Assembly: GCA_905233595.1 (NCBI GenBank)
Contig: CAJOFI010000088.1
Coordinates: 1-5,051 of the forward strand
Origin: an uncultured Oscillospiraceae bacterium
GTDB taxonomy: Bacteria; Bacillota; Clostridia; Oscillospirales; Oscillospiraceae
Direction: 5' to 3'
DNA: 5,051 nucleotides
Below are positions 1 through 4,899 of the stretch, piece by piece. Below the pieces are notes generated by a model that was given only the letters and a program-made list of their open reading frames with translations, was not told the DNA's origin and did no database searches. A program made the translations under genes and the position numbers. Every line of letters starts with the position of its first letter. Within the stretch, counting starts at the first letter, position 1.

Positions 1-949
1 CCTCGCTGACCGGGGCGAAGACAAAGCGCGGCAGCTCCGACACGGCGCTGATCTCCGCGTCCCGGGGCAGGAAGACGGAAAGCGCCTCCGCTCTCACGCC
101 CACCAGCGCCGTTTCCCCGGAAACGACCGGCACCTCGAAGGCGACGCTCCCGCTCAGCTCTCGCACGGCAAAGTGCGCAAAGCCCCAGTCATAGAGCGCG
201 CAGTGGTCGTCCCAGTCCGCGCTGTCGCAGAGGGTCACGCAGATGAGCCGCGTCCCCTCCCGCTCGCAGGCGCTCACGAGGCAGCGCCCCGCGGCCTCGG
301 TGTAGCCGGTCTTGCCGCCGATGCAGCCCGGGCAGCGCGTGAGCAGCTTGTTGTGGTTCACGAGCGTCTGCTCCCCTACCGTCATGCTGCGCGTCTGCAT
401 GATCTCCACAAGCCCCTCATGCCGCAGGCACTCCGCCATCAGCCGCCCCAGATCGGCAGCCGAGGAAAAATGCCCCTCCGCGGTGATGCCGTGTGGGTTA
501 ACATAATTTGTATTCTGTAAACCAAGCTCTGTCGCTTTTTCGTTCATTCGCCGCACGAAGGCTTCCTCGCTCCCGGCGGCGTGAACGGCGAGGCTCAGCG
601 CCGCGTCGTTCCCCGACACGAGCAGCAGCCCGCACAAAAGCTGTCGCACGGTGCGGCTCTCGCCGGGGCGCAGGTACATGGAGGAGCCCTCGATGCCGCA
701 GCAGGCGGGGTCGATCTCCACACTCTCGTCCGGCGCGCAGCACTCGAGCGCCACCAGCGCGGTCATGAGCTTGGTGGTGCTCGCCATCGGAAGCGGCTCG
801 TTTTCGTTGAAGCCGTAGAGCACGCGCCCCTCGTCGTTCATCACGACGGCGCTTTTCGCCGCGATCGCGGGCAGCGCCTGCGCATCTGAGCTTGGTCGGT
901 ATAGCGCGAGCAGCGCCGCGCAGAGCAGAAAAGAACAGAGCTTTCGCAT
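1..949 (-). CDS. dacF: D-alanyl-D-alanine carboxypeptidase (DacF-type, S11 family), 3' end cut by window
   Basis: This is a secreted low-molecular-weight penicillin-binding protein. The family trims the terminal D-Ala from peptidoglycan stem peptides outside the membrane. The 316 visible residues show a Lys-positive, hydrophobic signal peptide (about residues 1-25, likely cleaved after A-Q-A) and all three active-site motifs: S57-T-T-K60 (nucleophile Ser57), S112-G-N114 and K213-T-G215. The conserved N-P-H-G block lies at 151-154. A second, C-terminal domain begins near residue 265 and runs off the window, so the usual C-terminal amphipathic membrane anchor is not visible. The ATG is preceded by AGGTGG at a workable distance. 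The gene sits 76 bases after gerW and probably has its own promoter. The protein is cysteine-rich for an exported enzyme (13 Cys after the signal peptide). The family is certain. The dacF rather than dacB label rests on general similarity and the sporulation context. Confidence 0.95.
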   Translation of the reverse strand, partial: MRKLCSFLLCAALLALYRPSSDAQALPAIAAKSAVVMNDEGRVLYGFNENEPLPMASTTKLMTALVALECCAPDESVEIDPACCGIEGSSMYLRPGESRTVRQLLCGLLLVSGNDAALSLAVHAAGSEEAFVRRMNEKATELGLQNTNYVNPHGITAEGHFSSAADLGRLMAECLRHEGLVEIMQTRSMTVGEQTLVNHNKLLTRCPGCIGGKTGYTEAAGRCLVSACEREGTRLICVTLCDSADWDDHCALYDWGFAHFAVRELSGSVAFEVPVVSGETALVGVRAEALSVFLPRDAEISAVSELPRFVFAPVSE

Positions 950-981
950 CCTTTGCACCACCTGAATACAAGGTAGTGCTT

Positions 982-1012
982 AGTATCTGCCGAAAGCGAT
1001 AAATTATGTCAA
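982..1012 (-). promoter_or_regulatory. probable promoter of the carboxypeptidase gene
   Basis: On the minus strand a perfect -35 box TTGACA (1007-1012) is followed after 19 bases by GATACT (982-987, 4 of 6 matches to TATAAT). This would start a transcript near 977 with a leader of about 25 bases. The 19-base spacer is long for SigA. The same stretch also contains CATAATTTA (1002-1010), which fits the SigK -10 pattern CATANNNTA, so a sporulation sigma factor is an alternative. The gap between gerW and this gene (950-1025) shows no convincing terminator, so read-through from the upstream operon is also possible. Confidence 0.5.
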
Positions 1013-1025
1013 CCGCTTGAAAATC

Positions 1026-1415
1026 TTACTGCTCTTCCTTCTGCCGGGCGATGAACTCGTCCACGCGATCCATCACCTGCGGCACGAGGTCGATGAGGCG
1101 ATCGACCGTGTTGCTCGCGGGCGGGGTGACGTTCACCATGCGGATGTTGCCGTCCTTGATGACGAGAAAACCGATGGGGTCGATCTTCACGCCGGTGGCG
1201 TTGCCGCCGCCGAAGGGGCGGTTGCCGTTCGCGTTTTTCTGGTTCAGCTCGATGCCGCCGCCGCCGAAGCCCACGCTGATGCGGGAGATCGGCACCAGGG
1301 TGATGCCGTCCGGCGTGTAGATGGGGTCGCCGACAACGGTATCCACCTTGAGGATGTTTTTGACGTTATCCATGGTGGTCTGCATGAGTTCGCCGATGGG
1401 ATTGTAGTTATCCAT
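1026..1415 (-). CDS. gerW: GerW/YtfJ family sporulation protein
   Basis: This 129-residue soluble protein belongs to the GerW (YtfJ) family. In Bacillus subtilis the family member is made in the forespore and is needed for a normal germination response; its molecular activity is not established. The family hallmarks are all visible: an N-terminal helix with P-I-G-E-L-M (6-11), V-V-G-D-P-I (27-32) followed by a T-P-D-G turn, a P-I-S-R-I-S-V-G-F strand (42-50), a glycine-rich segment (G49-G54 and G69-G71), and the V-K-I-D-P-I-G-F-L-V-I strand (76-86). There is no signal peptide or membrane span. The start ATG overlaps the last codons of the DUF2953 gene by 8 bases (ATGGATAA), and AAAGGA lies about 9 bases upstream, which supports coupled translation. 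Length is close to the family norm. Pairing with DUF2953 matches the ytfI-ytfJ pair of B. subtilis. Confidence 0.93.
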   Translation of the reverse strand: MDNYNPIGELMQTTMDNVKNILKVDTVVGDPIYTPDGITLVPISRISVGFGGGGIELNQKNANGNRPFGGGNATGVKIDPIGFLVIKDGNIRMVNVTPPASNTVDRLIDLVPQVMDRVDEFIARQKEEQ

Positions 1416-2112
1416 TTGCTGCCATCCTTTCCTCGTCTTGGTTCTCTTGTTCGTTTTTCTCTGTCTCAGCCGCGTTCAGCATACGCGCGGCGAGCTTCCT
1501 GCGGCGCCGCCGCTGCAAAAGCACCTTCAGCGCGCCAAAGCCGATGCGAAAGCCCATGCCGAAGAGCTGCCCGATGCGAAAGCTCATGGCGACGGCGAAA
1601 TCCACCTGCGGCCAGTCGTCCAGAAAATTCACGTCCGTCCACACGTCGCAGTTTTTCGCGTTGAGCTTTTTGCACAGCGGCATCAGCGCCGAGAGCCAGG
1701 CGTTGAGCTTGCCGTAGAGCATCGCGCTGTTGTAGGGGTCGCCGCTTGCCACGACGACGTGCAGCACGAAGCGATCCACCCTGATTTTTCCGCCGAAATG
1801 GGCGATGCCGTCCAGCACCGCCTTTAAGAGCGCGAGGATCTCGTCGAGCGTGATGTCAAGGCTCTTTTTCTCCTTCGGCTGCTCCTCCGCGGGCTTTTCG
1901 GCCTTGGGCTTTTTCTGTTTTTTCTTTTTCGGGGGCTTCGGCACGTCCGGCTCTTCCCGCTTCCTGCGCGGAAAGAGCTTGAGCGTGAGCGGCCCCGCTT
2001 TCGCTAAGACGTGCAGCTTCCCCTGCTCATAGCCGATATCCGCCCCGATGGGCAGCAGCAGAATGAGCGCGATAATCGCCGCGATCACGCCGAGGATGAT
2101 CAGCAATACCAA
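1408..2112 (-). CDS. DUF2953 (YtfI-like) membrane protein, TTG start
   Basis: This 234-residue protein fits the DUF2953 family, whose B. subtilis member YtfI is encoded beside ytfJ/gerW. No biochemical function is known. It has one strongly hydrophobic N-terminal membrane span (about residues 2-22), a short strand region (26-47), then a very basic, proline- and lysine-rich linker (about 49-83) that is probably disordered. The DUF2953-like core follows (about 85-205), including the S-G-D-P-Y-N turn and a W-P-Q-V-D-F strand. A basic Q-R-R-R-R-R stretch and a charged C-terminal tail end the protein. The start is TTG: no ATG is near, and an AAGGAGG ribosome binding site lies 8 bases upstream. The gene begins 3 bases after the scpB stop and overlaps gerW by 8 bases, so it is firmly in the operon. 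The role in spore envelope or germination is inferred from gene neighbours only. Confidence 0.85.
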   Translation of the reverse strand: MVLLIILGVIAAIIALILLLPIGADIGYEQGKLHVLAKAGPLTLKLFPRRKREEPDVPKPPKKKKQKKPKAEKPAEEQPKEKKSLDITLDEILALLKAVLDGIAHFGGKIRVDRFVLHVVVASGDPYNSAMLYGKLNAWLSALMPLCKKLNAKNCDVWTDVNFLDDWPQVDFAVAMSFRIGQLFGMGFRIGFGALKVLLQRRRRRKLAARMLNAAETEKNEQENQDEERMAANG

Positions 2113-2115
2113 GGC

Positions 2116-2733
2116 TCAGCCCTCCTTCTTCGCGCCCTCGTCCAGGTTCTCCATCATGATCTGCCCAGGGGTCACGGTGTTTTGCAGCTCGTCGATCGCC
2201 TTTTGCAGCTTCTCCACGCCCTCGCCGTTGGTCATGTCCGGCAGCGGCGGGAGCTGCGAGAGATCGGAAATGCCCATCGTGCGCAAAAACACGTCCGTCG
2301 TGTGAAAGAGCGCGGGGCGCCCGGGCGCTTCCAAATGCCCACAGACCTCGATGAGGCCGCGCTCCTGGAGGACGCTCACGGTATAGGAGCTGTCCACCCC
2401 GCGCACGCGGTCGATGTAAGCGCGGGTCACAGGCTGGAAATACGCCGTGATCGCGAGGGTCTCCAGCGCGGGCTGGGAGAGCATGGGGGGCTTGCGCTGC
2501 TCGAGCGCTCTGGTGATGAGCGGCGCGTAGTCCGGCGCGGAACACATCTGTAGCTTGTCCCCCAGGCGCAGAACGCGCATGCCGCGCCCCTCCCGCTCGT
2601 AGCGGTCGATCAGCTCCTGCGCGAGCACGGAGAGCTCCTGCTCGTCCGTCTCCAGCACCAGCGAGAGCCGCGCGAGCTTCACCGGTTCCCCCGCCGCAAA
2701 GAGTATAGCCTCCAGAGCAGATAAAATATCCAT
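2116..2733 (-). CDS. scpB: segregation and condensation protein B (ScpB)
   Basis: ScpB is the dimeric winged-helix partner that binds the kleisin ScpA in the bacterial SMC condensin, a complex that compacts and resolves replicated chromosomes. The 205 residues match the family in length and layout: an N-terminal winged helix opening with M-D-I-L-S-A-L-E-A-I-L-F-A-A-G-E-P (1-17), a strand pair ending near L-Q-M-C-S (61-65), and a second winged helix starting at L-S-Q-P-A-L-E-T-L-A-I (85-95), followed by Q-P-V-T-R and the diagnostic R-G-V-D-S-S block (111-116). The last 35 or so residues are a charged tail of the kind usually poorly conserved. The ATG follows the scpA stop by 5 bases, and its GAGG ribosome binding site is formed by the end of scpA, so the two subunits are probably made in coupled amounts. 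No anomalies seen. Confidence 0.96.
   Translation of the reverse strand: MDILSALEAILFAAGEPVKLARLSLVLETDEQELSVLAQELIDRYEREGRGMRVLRLGDKLQMCSAPDYAPLITRALEQRKPPMLSQPALETLAITAYFQPVTRAYIDRVRGVDSSYTVSVLQERGLIEVCGHLEAPGRPALFHTTDVFLRTMGISDLSQLPPLPDMTNGEGVEKLQKAIDELQNTVTPGQIMMENLDEGAKKEG
2121..2127 (-). promoter_or_regulatory. ribosome binding site that fixes the TTG start of the DUF2953 gene
   Basis: AAGGAGG on the minus strand lies inside the last codons of scpB (Lys-Lys-Glu-Gly-stop) and 8 bases before TTG at 2112-2110. A second in-frame TTG at 2106 is possible, but its spacing (14 bases) is worse. Confidence 0.75.
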
Positions 2734-2738
2734 TCTTT

Positions 2739-3524
2739 TTATTCCTCAATTTTCTCAAGGATCTCGTCCACGTCGCCGCCGACAAAGCGCAGGCGGTAGC
2801 TCTCCTCCGCCCGCTCAATGTGGACGCTGCCCATGCTGATAAGCTCCAGCACGCTCATAAAGGTCGCCACGACCTCCGAGCGCGAGGCGCATTCGCGGTA
2901 GAGCGCCTCCAGCGTCTCCTCCCCGCCGCGCAGGCGCTCGAGGATCTGGCGGCTCTTGCTGCGCACGCTGTAAACGATGCGCTTGGGGATGGCCGCGCCG
3001 ATGCGGTCCTCCGCCTCCGGGGTCTTGCCCCCGCGCGAATAGACGCGGTAGAGCGCGCGCAGAAGATCCACCGGCTCATGGCGGTACTCGTACTCCCGCG
3101 CCAGCTTCGGCAGCGGCTCGGGGAGCTTGGCAAAATAGAGCAGCCCCAGCTCCGAGGCTTTTTTAAGCTCCGGCGTCACCTTCTGCACGGCGGCAAAGCT
3201 GTCCTTGGCCTTGAGCTGCTCCAGGGATTGCAACAGCACCTCCAGCTCGGAGACCTCTTCCTCCTGCGTCAGCAGCATGCGGGTCTTGATATACAGCAGA
3301 TGGGAGGCCATCTGCACGAATTCACTCGCGATCTCCAGATCCATGCTCTGCATCCTGTCCAGATAGGCCAGATACTGCTCGAGGATATCGGAGATGACGA
3401 TGTCGCGTATCTCGATCTTGTTTTTGGAGAGCAGCATCAGGATGAGGCTCAGCGGCCCTTCAAAGTCCTGCATCTCATCCTTGTCGCGGATGACGCCCTC
3501 CAGGTAAAAATTCGGATTTTCCAT
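2739..3524 (-). CDS. scpA: segregation and condensation protein A (ScpA, kleisin)
   Basis: ScpA is the kleisin of the SMC-ScpAB condensin: its ends bridge the two SMC heads and its middle binds a ScpB dimer. The 261 residues match the family length. Near the N-terminus is the signature D-F-E-G-P-L (20-25), followed by the S-K-N-K-I-E-I-R-D-I helix (33-42) that contacts the SMC neck. The M-A-S-H-L-L-Y-I-K-T-R-M-L-L motif (about 72-85) and an acidic E-E-E patch come next, then a central ScpB-binding linker. A C-terminal winged helix (about 180-250) is expected to bind the SMC head. The start ATG overlaps the TGA of the upstream protease gene by one base (TGATG). I see no good Shine-Dalgarno sequence ahead of it, so translation probably depends on ribosomes finishing the protease gene. 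Confidence 0.96.
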   Translation of the reverse strand: MENPNFYLEGVIRDKDEMQDFEGPLSLILMLLSKNKIEIRDIVISDILEQYLAYLDRMQSMDLEIASEFVQMASHLLYIKTRMLLTQEEEVSELEVLLQSLEQLKAKDSFAAVQKVTPELKKASELGLLYFAKLPEPLPKLAREYEYRHEPVDLLRALYRVYSRGGKTPEAEDRIGAAIPKRIVYSVRSKSRQILERLRGGEETLEALYRECASRSEVVATFMSVLELISMGSVHIERAEESYRLRFVGGDVDEILEKIEE

Positions 3525-4192
3525 CAGCGGTAAAACAGCATTTCCACAAGCTTCATCGTTCCCTGCGCAACGGGCACCAGCGCCCGGTACGCGGCGTTGA
3601 TGACGGCGTTGAGGGGCGAACCGAGAAGCCCCGTCGCCACCAGCGCGAAGAGGAGCAGCGAGCCGTAGCGCTCATAGCGCAGAACGACTCTGTACTTTTC
3701 ATCGGGGAGCGCGGCGAGCAGGATCTTCGAGCCGTCCAGCGGGGGCACGGGCAGCAGGTTGAAGATCGCGAGCCCTAGGCTGATGCGCGCCGTGAGCAGG
3801 AGCATTTGCAGCAGGTACTCCCCCGCCCCGCTCTGCCGCAGCGGGCGAAACAGCGCCCCGTAGAGCGCGAGAAAGACCAGCGTGATGACCACGTTGCACA
3901 GCGGCCCCGCCAGCGCCGTGAGCGCCATGCCGCGCTTGGGGTCGCGGAAGCGGTACATGTTCACCGGCACGGGCTTTGCCCAGCCGACGTGGAACACCAC
4001 CATCATCAAAAGCCCCATCGGATCGAGGTGCTTCAAGGGGTTGAGCGTGAGCCGCCCCGCGTCCTTCGCGGTGGTATCGCCCAGCCGGTAGGCGACGAAG
4101 CCGTGGCTCAGCTCGTGCAGGGTGATGCACAGCAGCGAGGGGATCACGCCCAGCAGGATGCTCAAAAGGTAGCCGAAATCAAAGCCGCCCAT
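3524..4192 (-). CDS. site-2 protease family (M50) membrane zinc metalloprotease
   Basis: This is a polytopic membrane protein of the short, PDZ-less M50 group, often found just upstream of scpAB in Firmicutes. Family members cut substrates within the membrane; the substrate here is unknown. Counting from the ATG at 4192 (222 residues), the first membrane span carries the zinc motif H26-E-L-S-H30 with catalytic Glu27. A conserved G-R-L-T-L-N-P-L-K-H-L-D-P (46-58) follows, then G-P-L-C-N (96-100) in a second span. The third zinc ligand is Asp153 in N-L-L-P-V-P-P-L-D-G (145-154). One or two further hydrophobic segments close the protein. An in-frame ATG at 4237 would add 15 residues, but it lies between the -10 box of the predicted promoter and the transcript start, so I chose 4192. 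Its own ribosome binding site (GGGAAG) is only moderate. The stop overlaps scpA by one base. Confidence 0.9.
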   Translation of the reverse strand: MGGFDFGYLLSILLGVIPSLLCITLHELSHGFVAYRLGDTTAKDAGRLTLNPLKHLDPMGLLMMVVFHVGWAKPVPVNMYRFRDPKRGMALTALAGPLCNVVITLVFLALYGALFRPLRQSGAGEYLLQMLLLTARISLGLAIFNLLPVPPLDGSKILLAALPDEKYRVVLRYERYGSLLLFALVATGLLGSPLNAVINAAYRALVPVAQGTMKLVEMLFYR

Positions 4193-4218
4193 AATATCTT
4201 CCCAAATGCTGATGCCGC

Positions 4219-4227
4219 TCACCTCCC
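4219..4227 (-). promoter_or_regulatory. strong Shine-Dalgarno-like sequence without a well-placed start codon
   Basis: GGGAGGTGA on the minus strand contains an eight-base match (GGAGGTGA) to the complement of the 16S rRNA 3' end. It lies about 5 bases into the predicted leader of the M50 operon. No ATG, GTG or TTG follows at 5-10 bases in the protease frame; the in-frame codon at that distance is ATC (4213-4211). The next in-frame ATG (4192) is 29 bases from the GGAGG. Either it works as a standby ribosome site or the true start is non-standard. Confidence 0.45.
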
Positions 4228-4239
4228 AAATTACCATTC

Positions 4240-4268
4240 ATTGTACCAAAGAAACAAACGGATTACAA
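4240..4268 (-). promoter_or_regulatory. SigA-type promoter of the M50-scpA-scpB-DUF2953-gerW operon
   Basis: On the minus strand TTGTAA (4263-4268, 4 of 6 matches to the -35 consensus) is followed after exactly 17 bases by TACAAT (4240-4245, 5 of 6 matches to the -10 consensus). Transcription would begin near 4232. The promoter sits directly downstream of the ysxC terminator and upstream of five closely packed genes with no internal gap over 5 bases, so it probably drives all five. Confidence 0.75.
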
Positions 4269-4270
4269 GT

Positions 4271-4344
4271 GTTTTCAGTTTTCGCGCGCAAAAATTCCGG
4301 GCGACCCGCGAAACGGATCGCCCGGTTTTCTGAAAACCGAAAAC
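4271..4344. repeat. nested inverted repeat with five GTTTTC/GAAAAC hexamers
   Basis: GTTTTC occurs at 4271-4276, 4278-4283 and 4325-4330, and its complement GAAAAC at 4332-4337 and 4339-4344. The outer arms, 4271-4283 and 4332-4344, are 13 bases each and complementary at 12 of 13, or 13 of 13 in RNA with one G-U pair. They enclose the ysxC terminator stem. A separate small palindrome (GGTTTTC, one base, GAAAACC; 4324-4338) overlaps the terminator stem by two bases. The right arm ends on the last base of the ysxC stop codon and the left arm lies just ahead of the M50 promoter -35 box. Confidence 0.7.
4288..4325 (-). terminator. rho-independent terminator after ysxC
   Basis: In minus-strand RNA, CCGGGCGA (4318-4325) pairs perfectly with UCGCCCGG (4297-4304). 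The pairing continues inward with a U-G wobble and CCG/CGG, giving about 12 base pairs around a five-base UUUCG loop. AAUUUUUG follows immediately. It lies 18 bases after the ysxC stop and ends the lon-ysxC transcript. Read on the plus strand the stem is followed by TTTTC, so it could work weakly in that direction, though no plus-strand gene needs it. Confidence 0.85.
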
Positions 4345-4892
4345 TACAACAGCTTTACGATCTCCGCGAGCAGGGCGTCTCTTCCCTGCCCCTTCTCGGC
4401 GGAAAAGGGGATGAGCAGCACGTTCTCGGGCAAGGCCAGCGTCTCGCGGATGCACGCCAGATTCGGCTCGATCTCGCTTTTTTTGAGCTTGTCGAGCTTG
4501 TTTGCGACGACGACGTCGTCGGCGGTGGGCTTGTGCCGCGCGTCCACGATCATCACGCCAAGGGAGGTGAGCGAGGGCTCGGCGAAGAAAGCCTCCATCA
4601 GCCTGCCCCAGCGCTCGCGCTCTGCCTGCGAGACCTTGGCGTAGCCGTAGCCGGGCAGGTCAACGAGATAGAGCTTTTCGTCGATGAAGAAGTAGTTGAC
4701 GTGCACGGTCTTGCCGGGAGCGGCGCCGACGCGGGCGAAGTTTTTGCGGTTCAGGACGCGGTTGATGACCGAGGACTTGCCGACGTTGGACTTGCCCGCG
4801 AAGACCACGGTCGGAAGCGCCGTGCGGATAAACTGCTTCGGGTTTGCCGCCGAGCGGATGAACTCCGCCTTGTTTACGTTCAAAATCGCCAT
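4344..4892 (-). CDS. ysxC: ribosome biogenesis GTP-binding protein YsxC/EngB, with apparent internal deletion
   Basis: YsxC (EngB/YihA) is a TrmE-Era-class GTPase needed for late assembly of the large ribosomal subunit, and it is essential in many bacteria. The 182 residues show G1/Walker A at G33-K-S-N-V-G-K-S-S41, the P-G-K-T switch I threonine (59-62), G3 at D78-L-P-G-Y-G83, and the A-K-V-S segment with the conserved W95-G-R. G4 is N131-K-L-D134 rather than the more usual T-K-x-D, and a G5-like S-A-E-K (164-167) follows. Against my memory of B. subtilis YsxC (about 195 residues), D-D-V (125-127) runs straight into V-V-A-N-K, skipping about 14 residues that form the helix between the fourth strand and the G4 strand. 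The reading frame is kept, so this may be a real deletion, a collapsed assembly or a lineage trait. The gene starts 7 bases after lon with a weak TAGGTG ribosome site and ends before a terminator. Confidence 0.93.
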   Translation of the reverse strand: MAILNVNKAEFIRSAANPKQFIRTALPTVVFAGKSNVGKSSVINRVLNRKNFARVGAAPGKTVHVNYFFIDEKLYLVDLPGYGYAKVSQAERERWGRLMEAFFAEPSLTSLGVMIVDARHKPTADDVVVANKLDKLKKSEIEPNLACIRETLALPENVLLIPFSAEKGQGRDALLAEIVKLL

Positions 4893-4899
4893 CGCGCAC

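Noticed and set aside
498..971. Open frame of 157 codons on the minus strand over the carboxypeptidase gene
   Set aside because: It is an Arg/Ala-rich shadow frame in GC-rich sequence. The frame starting at 949 gives a clear signal peptide and all S11 active-site motifs.
1900..1940. Possible frameshift site (AAAAAAC and A-runs) in the DUF2953 lysine linker
   Set aside because: The codons read AAA-AAA-C, which is not the phase needed for a -1 slippery heptamer, and no alternative product or downstream stimulator is evident.
2027..2818. Open frame of 263 codons on the minus strand across scpB
   Set aside because: It is longer than scpB but Arg/Ala/Gly-rich with no recognisable domain, while the overlapping scpB frame matches its family from end to end.
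2820..3533. Open frame of 237 codons on the plus strand opposite scpA
   Set aside because: It is the antisense shadow of scpA, rich in Leu, His and Gln as expected from complementing GC-rich codons, and has no domain I recognise.
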